This document shows positions 45,505 to 56,085 of a stretch of 64,000 bases of DNA, one piece after another. Every line of letters begins with the position of its first letter. Position 1 is the stretch's first letter. Under the pieces are notes generated by a model that saw only the letters and a program-made list of their open reading frames with translations, did not search any database and had not been told where the DNA came from. Source of the stretch: Beroe forskalii (taxonomy: Eukaryota > Ctenophora > Nuda > Beroida > Beroidae); assembly GCA_011033025.1 (NCBI GenBank), contig WFMF01000038.1, forward strand, positions 124,001 through 188,000. Reading direction: 5' to 3'. The position numbers and the translations under genes were made by a program.

Positions 45505-47041
45505 GTAACTCCCTCAACATAAAACCTGTAGCTCTGCTGCTGAACTTACCTGGTTTTGTAAGCGTCTGCGGCCGCTGAAAATCATGGAATTCTGCGATAT
45601 GTATGGGGCCGAATTGTTATTTTCGCTGAAACTGCCGCTGATATAGCTGAAATTGAGAGACATGGGGTTACACGCCAATGCATGCTGACTTCATTGTTAT
45701 TTAATTAGTTAATTGTATGTGCAGTGACGACATTTGCAAATCGTGGTGTGTAAACAAATTGCAATCTTGCCAGGCCGCATGGGTTAATTGGTACTTTCGC
45801 GGAGCGCGCGATGACATTTTAAATATCAGACATTAATTTTGCGCACGTACGAACAGATGTGACGCATTGTAGATTTTATGCTCCTCGTGCACACAGAAAT
45901 AAAATGCGCAACTTGACAGCGTCCCGGGAATTTCAATGACCAGCTTATCGTTGCGGTAATGAAATATTGTCCTATATTATTTTTCATTAAATTCTACTTT
46001 TAAAATCAAAAGCACTTTCAGTGTCAAAATTAAAACAAATATCTGGAAAATTAACACTTTAACATTAACACTTTAACATTAGCGAAACCTGCCATAGCAT
46101 ACACTAGAAGGTTAAGGTTAAATAGGTAATGCAATGTTTCGAAACGAACTAGCTACTGCAGTCCAACGGGAAACGGACATTTCACTTTACTCAGATCCTC
46201 ACGACACTTCACCTCGTAATGTTTTACCTCTAGCCAAATGTTCTGGGCAAGGGTTAGGGTCTTGGTTGGAGTTAAGACGTTGGGTAAGGTAAGAGTAGGA
46301 CTTCGAGATAAAGTGAGAAATGTCGGGTTCCAACTGTTGAGAAAGAAAACCTAACAAGAAAATCAATAACAACACAAAGCGTAAAATAGAAATTTAAATC
46401 AATAAAGAAATGTGATATGCCTATAACAATGAAGTATCTTGCAACCATTATCTTTTTATAGTAAAAGTATGCGTAGAAATCAATCATTGACCAAAATCAG
46501 ACTTGTTACCTATATAAAACTGTACAATGTCAATATAAACGCGATTACCAAAGCATTATCACAATATGCTTCTACATTTTATAATACAAGAACGTGGGAC
46601 GAGTTGCTACCGCGTTGTCTCGGCATTTTGAGGCGTCATACGCCGCGCTTGGGTACTTACTTTCTTAATGCGCGATTGTAAGTTCTTGATGCGCGCTCGC
46701 AGTCTCACATGGTCCTTAAAAGCTCCCAAGCGCCGCGTTATACGGCGTGTCTCAAAAGGTCGAGACATGTGCCGGTTACAATTTGTTTGGTAAAAATCCA
46801 TCAAAGTAATGTCTGTCTCACAATAAAATTCATAATACTAAAAATCATAATCCTGAAAAGGAAAGTCCTGGAAAGAAAAAATTATAATTAGCTATCCTAA
46901 ATCCCTGTCACCTACAGCAGACACTATAATGGTTGCGGTATTAGTACGTAATACGGTTCGTAATAATGGCTCGTCCCTTCGGGGCTCGACATTATTTCTC
47001 ACCATATTACTAAACTAAATCCTTGTCGCCTAAGTAGTTCT
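45505..47041. other. Intergenic sequence, nothing assigned
   Basis: Mostly AT-rich. 46607-46804 (-) is a short open frame with a coiled-coil look (FKDHVRLRARIKNLQSRIKK) and a donor-like AAGAAAGTAAGT; this may be a decayed transposon or gene piece. The short palindrome GGCTCGTCCCTTCGGGGCTCG lies near 46967. Confidence 0.4.
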
Positions 47042-47161
47042 TCAGTCCAGCAGGCAGGTGATTGAATCAGCTCTCTCCAATGCCTCCAACATCTTGGTGG
47101 CCTTGTCCCTCTTCTCCTCTATAAACACATCCTCCCTCATCAGCTCTTCCGCCTTCTCCTC
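47042..47161 (-). CDS. Dynamin-related exon 9, C-terminus
   Basis: 120 nt including TGA at 47044-47042; acceptor ACTGTCCCAG. Encodes [19 protein letters not shown] and [15 protein letters not shown], the last helix of the effector region. Confidence 0.9.
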   Translation of the reverse strand, partial: EEKAEELMREDVFIEEKRDKATKMLEALERADSITCLLD

Positions 47162-50100
47162 CTGGGACAGTAGATTATATAGCATTTCAATTGATAGCTA
47201 TAAATGATCCTAAGAAGTGGTACTCTTCAGTCTCAAATAGACAGGGGGGGGGGGAGACGATTGCAGTTTTTTGGATTTTTACTACAGCGGGGACAGTTAT
47301 TTAACAACCTCCCCGTTAAAAGAAATTTGAAAATTTTGAAAAATTTACAAATAAATCAAAAGAATATTCATATATTTCGTTGGAATTTTACAGTTATCAA
47401 GAAGAAATCTGAAAGCTTTGACTAGAGTTTTCCCTCTAATCATGCTCTTTTTGTCAGATTTATGATGATGATGACTTTTATCAGCAAACCATTGAGTCCC
47501 GACATTCTCACAGCTTTCTTATTGCCAACCATTCGATTCAAATCCCCCCTTCTTATTTGAAAGCCCCCCCTTTTTACGACATTTTTGAAAAACTTACACT
47601 GGGGGACAGCCCCCCGTCTATTTGAGACTGAAGAGTAAGGCTTCTAGTGTACCTCATGTTGAAGTTTCATTTGGTTTAATATGAAATATAAAGTGTCATA
47701 ATGCTCTCAGCTTAGGGCAGTTTTTAAAGAAAAAAGCGTTTAATATTAGTGTGGATTTTGAAATTAAGACATGTATAAAAAGAACTATAAGGAGACTATG
47801 TATAAATAGAGCTATAAAGAGACTATAAAATTAACTATAATAAGGACCTGGGAGAGGTTGCGGAGGAGGTGCTTATGGATTTCTTCATGGAACCCGTACA
47901 CCATGATGCTCATCACGGTCTTAGGCACCACATCCATCAGCTGGTATTTGATGATGTTCGCGTAGAGTTCCAGCAGCGCCTTGATCCGTTTCACGTTCTG
48001 CTTCTCAAAGGGCAGGTCCTGAGCATCGTCCGCCGCCTCCGTCTCTATGGGAACGTCATTTTAAGCGACAAAATATAAAACCTCCAAAACCGTTAGACGG
48101 TTGTCGTAGTAACCCCCTGCTGATTTGGTAACGCCAGTCCAATTCTTTCGGTTGGAACCAGCGTAACTAAACCACACGCAGTCGGAAACAACGTAATTCT
48201 AACTTGGAATTATTAGAATTGATCAATTTCTTAATTTCTACAAATCTTCCATGTGAACTCACGTGCTGAAATGTAGCACCCAGGAGCTCTTCCATGAAAT
48301 AATCGCCTAAGAGTACTCGTAACTCCTACGAACATGGTGACCGATTTACGAATACTCTCCAAAAGTGTCCATGAAACACTCGGACCCTGTTTGAATGATC
48401 CTGAAATATCACGCTCACTGTCCACGAACATTGATTTACGAATACTCTCTAAACATGTGACATTGTCACGTGTAATGAACACCAACCAATAGGGTGTAGG
48501 TATTTCTCACGCGGATTTGAGAGCGGGATGCTCTCCTCTCGTACCTTGGCACCTCATTATTCCTTATATGGAAACTTGTTGTTGTATCAATGTCTCAGTG
48601 TTTCGTACTATGAATTGAGTGTAGCTATTTCATTACCTATTTCAGTGTTGATTTGTGTATAGTTTGCTGTAGCGTTTCGAACTGCATCGAGCTGCTTTGA
48701 GTTCTCTTTTTCTTCAGTGTGCTGTATACCATATTTACCCTCTTTATTTACCTAATACCTTTACCCGTTTACCTATATACCTTTTTTCAAATTCTCTTTT
48801 CTCATTGACCGTATTTTTTAAATTGAATTGAATTACAGACTATTTGATCGAGTTTTTTTTCAATGATAGCCATATTGCTATATTACAATACATAGACACG
48901 GGCCTATCGGGTCCATTTTGGGATACTTCCCGAGGGATGTATCCGGTTTTGACCCGAGGCCGTAGGGCGAGGGTCTAAACCGATATCAACCCGATCAAGT
49001 GAGTGGCTACATATTATAGACCCGCATGAAAACGTCAGATGGTTCTATAATGAAGTAGGTGCGTCTGACATTTTTGACATTAGTTTTATCTTAAATTACT
49101 TTAGTACTGAATCGTATTTGTATGTACACAGAATGATGAGATGGTAAATTGTTATTAATGATTTGGTATAAAGCACAAATTATGAATTCGGTTGGTACAA
49201 CTTTTTGTTTAATTTAATTTCATGCTTCCTTTCACTTGATTCTGCTACGTAGACGATCGTACATTGCTTGAGCGATGCTGTACATTTCTAGCATAAGGAC
49301 TTAGGAGTTTTATTCCCTTCTCCAATCTCCATACTTACTTACTTAGCCTCACAATTATCGAATACGTGTGAATAATCATCGATAGATCAATCTTGTATTA
49401 TGTCATCGATTGATAAGTACTGAAAAGCTATTGGAAGGAGAAAAAAGCATCTACCAAATACTCAAAATGAATCAGTGAACTTGAAGATTCGTTATATAGT
49501 GACTAGTGAATGTAAACAAGAGTGTAACAGTCTGAAAGGATGCTTATATTTATTTCCATTCGAAAAATTCGACAATTCAGCTTTAGTTATTCAATGTTAT
49601 ATACGAGTTGGTACAAGCTCATTTCAGTGATATGAGCTAAGAGTATTCGTAAGACCCCTCTCGAGTGGTCGTAAGATTTTTCGTAACTTGGCACACTTTA
49701 CGAGTACACTTACGAGTGAATTCTGACTTACGAACACTGCGTGAGGGGTCACGGACTCATAAGCAGTGAATCACGCACACTTACGAAGGGTTCTAGGGAG
49801 TACTCGTAAATGTCCAAGAGTACTCGTAAATCAATGCACTTACGAACAAGGGTCCGAGTTTCATGGACAAAATTTTTGGAGAGTGTTCGTAACTACCCAA
49901 AAATATCAGGTGACAGTGTTCTTAAGAATACAAAAACGTGTTCATGGAAGAGCCCCAGATCTAATTTCACGTTCATCAGTCGTATTTGAAGTCATTTTAA
50001 CATAATCAAATCGAAAATCGCGTGTAAATATCAATTTCTTTAAATCCCCTGATTTCTACAAAACGTCCACGTGAACTCACGTGATTCACTATTTCATTGT

Positions 50101-53100
50101 ATATTTTCCATACCCAGTCACTGCTGGACACGAATAAACCATTATTAGTTCACCATCGTATCACAGAATAGGGCTACAGAAAAATTTTCGTCATAAACGT
50201 AATTTCTACAATTCTGCGGCTCAATGTTTAGAGGCTTCCCATGACGACAAATTCTGACTGATCGCCCTGAAACTCGTTTTATAGCTAAATCTCGAGGGTT
50301 AAAAGCAACGTAATGAAATAAAACATCATCCGATGAAAACTCTTTGAGTTACAGATGTTCAAAGTAGCGCAAAATAGCATTTTATCGCAAAATACGCTAT
50401 TTTAGTGGTTTTACGCGATTTTGATGACGTCATCACAGCACCAAAATAGGCTCAAACCAACTTCCCATATAGCCTATCACACAATTCCGCCTTAGTACAA
50501 CATACTTTGACCGGTCTCATCTCAAGATAAGTCGCAGTTCTTGACATCTCGTTCGTTTAAGTTTTATCCCAAAATTTTGACATCGATTTTTCACCGCACC
50601 TTAGAAAATCGCGTATATCTCGATGAAAAATCGAGATAGCCCAATAATCCATATGATTTTCTGAAAGCTCTTTAAATTTCCAACTAACGATTTTTCAACA
50701 TTTCTGAGCTATCTCCATTCCTTCTTGGTGAAAAATGCGCTCGAAAATGGCCTATTTTCGCTAAAAAAGCAATAAAATTTCGCTAATCGATTTCAATCGT
50801 AATCAAGTTTACAATAGCTGTATTTGTTACAATAACATGTAACGTAATCATTCGGAACCCCCTCCCCCAGGTGATTACGTAATAATATGTTGTTGTTGTG
50901 AAACCCACGGTGGGGCTGGCAATGTGCCGCAATATAATATCAATAGTACGATACCTATTCGCTGCCTGTCCGCTGTAAAGAGCTTGTGGTTGATGTTGAT
51001 GTAACTGATCTCACACTTCATATACTTGTCCATGAACTTCTCCACCTCCGCTGTTTTCCTCAAATTCAGCGACAGACAGGTGTGGTAAGCCTCGCGTTTT
51101 AGGTTAGGAAACCGTTTGAAGGACGCCTTGCTCATCTGCATCAGTTTTAAACTTTACAACACTACTTAATACATCAAATTTGAGACCTGAAGATGTCGTA
51201 AAACGACGGAATTGATTGTCATTAAAGAAACACGTTCACATATTTTGTATTTGTACCATTGAGTCAAACAAAAATAAATATATAATCAGTCACCTGCATC
51301 AGGATGTCCGTTATGGTTTCCGAGGACTTCTTAATCGCGCGTTTGACCGGCTGCACGTAGGTTCTGATCTGCTGGGAGGCCAGGTTGTCGAAGGTGATGT
51401 TGGGAGTGAAGAGGGCGGGTTTCGCGCCGCACGCGCTCAGAATCCCGTGCTCAATCTGGAGCTCAATGTCGTCCGGGAGGACTATATTCTCCAGATCTGT
51501 ACAGATCGTAGCTTGGAACTGCTGGAACAAGTGTCTACCACCAGAGATATCCTCCCCATTCGACAGCTTGATCACCTCCCTCCCCTCAATGTTCCTGTCA
51601 AAGGTCCTGCAGAAGCCGTTGATGAGTTCAATGAGCGTGTCGTGGGCCCCCACGACACAGGGCCCTAAGGCCTCCAGAACCTGTTGCTGGACCACTTTCT
51701 GCTCGTTTATTCGGAGGATGAGCTCAGGCAGGCACTCCTTGACATGTTCCAGCAGTATCTTACACAGCCGCTGGGTTAGGTAGGGCGTGCCCATCTCCCC
51801 TGCCAGGAAGTTGTAGTACGTCTTGAAGAAGCGTTCCTCTTCCCCCAGACTCTCTTCGAAGAGTTGGCCCCCGTCCAGCTTAGCCTGGCTCCGGTTGATC
51901 ACCCCGATGATACCCAGCTTTACCGGGATGGACTTCCCTTCCAGTACTAACCTGTGGGAAACGACCGGTTAACCGAACCGAAAAACCAGTTTACCGGCAC
52001 TTTCTGGTCAACCGAAACCATAATCATAACCGTAACTGGTCAACCGGCCCTTTTTGCCTCACCGTAACCGGATTGAGAATGGTACCCAGTGGTTTGCTCC
52101 TAACCTGTTCTCCGTGGTCCGCTCCATGAGATCTGCCTTGGTTATCACACCCAGCGTCCTCCGGCCCTCCGGGTCCACCTGCCGGGCCATCTTGAGGGCC
52201 TCCGAGTTGGCCAGGTCCACGTTCCCTGGCGACACCTAGGCAGAGACGAATAGAATTTTAAATTTTAGTCTTGAGCACTTCCTTTGGTCCGATATTCATC
52301 TTGATAATATCGTACACTGTGACGAACTTAGATGAATTGCCAAAAAAGTTAACCAAACGCTCATTTTATCCCAACTTCATGGGCAATTCCTACTGACCGC
52401 TAGGATGATGCTGTTCGGGTTCTCTATGAAGGTCTTCACCAAGTTCACCGTCTGCTCCTCAATGTTCTCGGGCTGGTCCTCGACTGGCACCTGAAGGTCA
52501 GTTGTTGTAATGGTATCAAGTCTGCTTCGTGATCGAAAGATCCCGGGTTCGATTCCCTGCCATTCCTACTGAAAGGAGTGGTCAGTTGGTGTATTGGTAT
52601 CAAGTCTGCTTCGTGATCGAAAGATCCCCGGTTCGAATCCCTGTCATTCCCACTGAGTTAATTCCTGCAATTGGCCGTACGGCTGTTGAAGTGGAACTTT
52701 CAAGATAAAAAAGGCGATGGTGAGATCTGTAAAGTAACGTGATACACCATTGTTTAATATGAACTTTCTGAGTGTAACCAAAAGTCAGCTTGAAATTCCC
52801 CTTCCCCAAGAGTTTAAACGTGATAATTGATGCGAGAGTGTTGTTATCAGAATCTTTGGAACATCAGCTGACGACGAATATCACATGTCGAAATGTCCTA
52901 ATCAAAACCATTTTAAAACCAACTCCCAAATCATGTGGTTATTGTCGTGAAGAATGGAAAGGTCCCCTTGCCCGAGCGACCCCTTTGTACCAACATATAA
53001 CCATTGGGTTGTATCCCACCGAGGCCACCAGAATATGTTAAGGTTTATGTTGTAAACTATGTAAAGTAAACCAAGTGAACTGTGAAACAAAGGGATAAAG

Positions 53101-55082
53101 GCACTAGAGTATTATATAATATAGGTACCAATATACAGGTACCAATAGAACCAATAACCATATTGTGTATATCGTACCTTGACAATCCCCGGAAGGTCCA
53201 CCAGTGTGAGAGTCGGTAATTATTATTCGCCTCGTGTATACTTTATTGTGCTTATAACACTCGACTTCTCCTCGTGCAATAAGCACAATAATTTCACTCG
53301 GCTACGCCTCGTTAAATTAAGTCATGGAATCCTATCACTGTATTTACCGTACCTTGACGATCCCCGGGAGGTCCACGAGGGTGAGGGTCGGAAGATATTA
53401 TTCGTCTCGTGCAATTATTATTGTGCTTATAACACTCGGCTTCTCCTCGTGCAATAAGCACAATAATTGCACTCGTGAAATTATGCCTAGGAATCCTATT
53501 ACTGTGTATACCGTACCTTGACGATCCCCGGGAGGTCCACCAGGGTGAGGGTCGGAAAATATTATTCGCCTCGTGCAATTATTATTGTGCTTATAACACT
53601 CGGCTTCTCCTCGTGCAATGAGCACAATAATTGCACTCGGCTACGCCCCGTGAAATTATGTCTAGTAATCCTATTACTGTGTATACCGTACCTTGACGAT
53701 CCCCGGGAGGTCCACCAGTGTGAGAGTCGCCTCGTGTAATCATTATTGTGCTTATAACACTCGGCTTCTCCTCGTGCAATATGCACAATAATTGCACTCG
53801 GCTACTCCTCGTGAAATTATGTCTAGGAATACCGTACCTTGACGATCCCCGGGAGGTCCACCAGGGTGAGGGTGGGGAGGTCCGGTGCGAATATCTTGAG
53901 AGTGATGGGTTCCGCCAGGATGTTTTTGCTAGTCCCGCACAGTCTATCTGTCTCTGCCACGATCTCATCCCGCACCTAGAACCCAACAGATTTATTCAGT
54001 TGGAAATTCACAGTCTATACGCCGCGCGCGAGAAAATTGGCAACTCAACGTCATCAACTCACTACATCATGCTATGATAATGACGTCATCCTAACCGCCT
54101 TTTTCTCGTGTTTAGTTAAGTAGTAATCATTAATCTACTCAATTCCCAATCCGCAGTCCCCACAATCACCGATTGATAAAGACATGCATTTTACAGTGCA
54201 CTCAATTTGCTTTTCATACAATATATTGTGTAGAAAGTTCACTGTACAGTACGCGCTTTAAAGATTTTTCCATGTCCTTTTTCAGGGTTTTTAAAAGGTT
54301 TTTCCAAGGTATTCCAAGGTTTTCCCAAGGTATTCCAAAGTTTTTCCAAGATATTTCCGAGGTTTTGAATGCTTTTCCAAGTTTTTTTTTTCAAGGTTTT
54401 AAGGGGTTTTCCAAGGTTTTAAAGGGTTTTCCAAGGTTTTAAAGGGTTTTCGAAGGTTTCAAAGGGTTTTCCAAGGTTTTAAAGGTTTTCCCCATTTTTA
54501 AATAGTTTTCCAAGGTTTTTCCAGGGTTTTAAAGGTTTTCCAAGGTTTCCTCCGCACCTGCTCGAAGTCCCGGTACTTCTTGTCCGGCTGGTGGAGGAAA
54601 GCAGCCCAGGACTCTGGGGAGGCAGTGTCCTGTGTTATTTGGATGATGAGGGGGCGCCGTGTCACTATGCCTCCGCCACGAGGCAGGAAATCCTTCCTGG
54701 GGTGGAATTTCGGAGTCTCAGAAGGCGAAAAAACAATTTTGTTGTGTCTCAAAAATTGGAAAAACCCAATACTTAGTTGATAATTTCAAATTTTTCAGTG
54801 CAAAAATTAACAACCCATTTCTATGACATCCCAGAGTTTCATCAAGAAACTCCAAACACAGAATAAGTTATCAAGCTTTAGAAAATATAACGTGTTTTTG
54901 GGCCACCCAGTACAAGAAATAACCAGCATCGCTCACCTCACGATGCCCTCAAGGACGGAGCTCTTTCCAGCGCTCTGCGATCCGACCACCACAATCTGCG
55001 GTAGTTTTACGGTGTCTGGCGACGCTCCAACTGTGCTGAAAACGTCCTGCAGCTCGTTTATCACTTTCAGGAAGTTATCCAT
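47042..55082 (-). CDS. Dynamin-related GTPase, DRP1/Vps1-like, complete, nine exons, 600 aa
   Basis: Exons (minus order): 55082-54937, 54696-54558, 53975-53838, 52490-52398, 52235-52105, 51951-51294, 51135-50955, 48044-47848, 47161-47042; lengths sum to 1803 nt and all phases agree. Dynamin-related proteins assemble on membranes and sever them with GTP hydrolysis; DRP1 divides mitochondria and peroxisomes. GTPase domain: P-loop GSQSAGKSS (34-42), switch-I Thr in GGGIVTRRP (Thr61), DLPG (135-138), TKAD (204-207; TKLD is usual). [13 protein letters not shown] (227-239) is DRP1-like. The stalk and a C-terminal GTPase-effector region ([22 protein letters not shown] ... LEALERAD) follow. There is no PH domain, which excludes classical dynamin. 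The protein is about 100 residues shorter than animal DRP1 because the variable domain between stalk and effector region is missing or very short. Confidence 0.93.
47223..47635. mobile_element. Mariner-type MITE, 413 bp, in the last dynamin intron
   Basis: Ends CTCTTCAGTCTCAAATAGAC and the complement GTCTATTTGAGACTGAAGAG, each beside TA (47221-47222, 47636-47637). Runs of G next to the left end and C next to the right end add to the symmetry. No coding capacity. Confidence 0.88.
47848..48044 (-). CDS. Dynamin-related exon 8, GTPase-effector region
   Basis: 197 nt, acceptor GTTCCCATAG, donor TCCCAG|GTCCTT. Begins with a short acidic linker ([12 protein letters not shown]) in place of the variable domain, then [20 protein letters not shown] and [14 protein letters not shown]. 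Confidence 0.9.
48045..50954. other. Long dynamin intron with a TTACGA-rich repeat block
   Basis: Between 48235 and 50082 the motifs TTACGAATACTC / GAGTACTCGTAA recur many times in both orientations. AGAGCTCTTCCATGA at the left and TTCATGGAAGAGCCCC at the right form part of an imperfect inverted repeat (about 48281-48395 with 49845-49965). TTTCTACAAA...GTGAACTCACGTG flanks the block as a direct repeat (48235-48266, 50050-50082). The rest shows no exon for a variable domain. Confidence 0.6.
50955..51135 (-). CDS. Dynamin-related exon 7, stalk
   Basis: 181 nt, acceptor ACTGATGCAG, donor CGAATAG|GTATCG, phase 1 out. Encodes [17 protein letters not shown] and [11 protein letters not shown], which aligns with the 'AYINTKHPDF' segment of DRP1. 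Confidence 0.9.
51294..51951 (-). CDS. Dynamin-related exon 6, end of GTPase domain and stalk
   Basis: 658 nt, acceptor TTCCCACAG, donor GATGCAG|GTGACT. Encodes [20 protein letters not shown] and the helical stalk ([50 protein letters not shown]). Confidence 0.95.
52105..52235 (-). CDS. Dynamin-related exon 5, G4 motif
   Basis: 131 nt, acceptor GCCTAG, donor GAACAG|GTTAGG. Encodes [19 protein letters not shown] and [21 protein letters not shown] replaces the common TKLD. Confidence 0.93.
52398..52490 (-). CDS. Dynamin-related exon 4
   Basis: 93 nt, acceptor GACCTTCAG, donor CTAGCG|GTCAGT, phase 0 both ends. Encodes [18 protein letters not shown] and [11 protein letters not shown], standard dynamin GTPase-domain sequence after G3. 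Confidence 0.92.
52496..52650 (+). repeat. Two tandem tRNA-like (SINE-head) sequences
   Basis: 52496-52567 and 52575-52650 share GTATCAAGTCTGCTTCGTGA and a B-box-like GGTTCGAATCCC (GGGTTCGATTCCC in the first). An A-box-like TTGGTGTATTGGTA is present. GGAGTGG at 52575 can pair with a downstream CCATTCC-like end, but the T stem has mismatches and no clean anticodon arm forms. I read these as tRNA-derived SINE remnants, not working tRNA genes. Confidence 0.6.
53174..53880 (-). repeat. 146-175 bp tandem array, 5 units, made of dynamin exon 3 end plus its 5' splice site
   Basis: The exon-end base before each donor copy is at 53838 (real), 53692, 53517, 53353 and 53178. Each unit carries the DLPG-coding piece (GGACCTCCCGGGGATCGTCA) and GTACGG, then an AT-rich part with TTGTGCTTATAACACTCGGC and its near complement GCACAATAATTGCACTC. 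The outermost copy has the most changes (GACAATCCCCGGAAGG). Confidence 0.93.
53838..53975 (-). CDS. Dynamin-related exon 3, G3 motif
   Basis: Acceptor GTTCTAG, donor GTCAAG|GTACGG, phase 0 both ends. Encodes [17 protein letters not shown] and [12 protein letters not shown]. Its last about 35 bases and donor are copied four more times in the following intron. Confidence 0.93.
54282..54550. repeat. Minisatellite TTTTCCAAGGTTTTAAAGG in dynamin intron 2
   Basis: About 15 degenerate units of 17-20 bp; the most regular part is 54395-54490. It reaches to within a few bases of the exon 2 donor but does not copy exon sequence. Confidence 0.85.
54558..54696 (-). CDS. Dynamin-related exon 2, switch I
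   Basis: Acceptor CCACCCCAG, donor GAGCAG|GTGCGG, phase 0 out. Encodes [19 protein letters not shown] with the catalytic Thr. Confidence 0.92.
54937..55082 (-). CDS. Dynamin-related exon 1, start codon and P-loop
   Basis: ATG 55082; [19 protein letters not shown] then [20 protein letters not shown]; donor GTGAG|GTGAGC, phase 2 out. The 48-codon opening matches dynamin-family N-termini, so the start is secure. Confidence 0.93.
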
Positions 55083-56085
55083 GTTTTGCTCAAATGAGGT
55101 TATTAAAGTAGAAACTCATTTGTAAACAAGTCATTGGAAGATGTAGGGGGAATACAGGGCTGTATGCGTTCATGAGTAACATTAATAATGAGGCCGAAGG
55201 CCGAATTTTTATTTGCACTGTTGTAGTGTTGCACCACGTTATGCTGAGGAGTTTATCGTCGGGAGTGCTGATTGCTCAATTATACTCGGCGCAATAAGTA
55301 TTTGCCGATTTCTTCAAACAATTGAATTATTGGAACTTCCCTGGGGCAGTGTCGGGAGCACTTATCAACTTGAAACTTTCAGTACATGGAGTGTCGCTTC
55401 CACGCTCCGTGTACTGAAAGTTTCAAGTTGACGGGTGCTTCCGGTACCCCCGGTTGGAATATCCTGCAATCCTGGCAATCCTAACTGGGCAACATTATTT
55501 GATAAAGCAACCATAAAATTTCAGAATTTAACAACTTAAAATTAGGTTCGAAATAATAATTTACAGTTAATGCTGAGTGAAACGTGCAATAATTATTGTT
55601 CGCTACTCATTATATCACTATCAGTATGCAATGCATAAAATCCCCATTATATTCTTTGCCCCGGTCAGAATTTAGAAACACTGAATAATGTACCTACTAC
55701 GTTGGTATCATTCATATTATGATGTTATACCTTGTCGCCTTAATAATTACTACAGCTGAGGGGATATGCGTAGTCTATCTACTTCCCTCATAATATCCAG
55801 CATATATCCTGTATTCGATGCTAGCGCAACCAGAGCAACCAAACTTGTCACTATTTTTTGAGGATTGTAAGCTCCGCTTACAATCCTGGAGGCTCTCTCG
55901 CAATCCTGGTTGCAGCTGATTAGATTATTGTGAGAGTGAGCTGTAGTAAAACACTGCTGCTGAGAGCAGCAACTTGTAAGCTCTCTAAAGCGGTGGTTGC
56001 ACTTCCAGTCGGCATGATCTCAGTCTGTTCAATTTAGTTTCAAAGAGTGGGCCACTTCTAGCGAGTAAAAAATTTGATTAAAATA
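55083..56085. other. Upstream flank of the dynamin-related gene
   Basis: No exon recognised. Contains the hairpin at 55366-55430 and a patch with TCCTGGAGGCTCTCTCGCAA near 55880. No promoter element could be assigned. Confidence 0.5.
55366..55430. repeat. Hairpin with 26-bp arms
   Basis: CAACTTGAAACTTTCAGTAC... at 55366-55391 pairs with 55405-55430 at 25 of 26 positions; the odd pair is G-T. The loop is 13 bases. Confidence 0.9.

Noticed and set aside
46607..46804. Coiled-coil minus-strand exon
   Set aside because: Short, no acceptor/donor pair that links to another exon, no recognisable family; kept only as a remark.
51385..51783. 132-codon plus-strand ORF
   Set aside because: Antisense shadow of dynamin-related exon 6.
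52496..52650. Two functional tRNA genes
   Set aside because: B-box is good, but stems contain mismatches and no standard cloverleaf with a clear anticodon forms; SINE remnants fit better.
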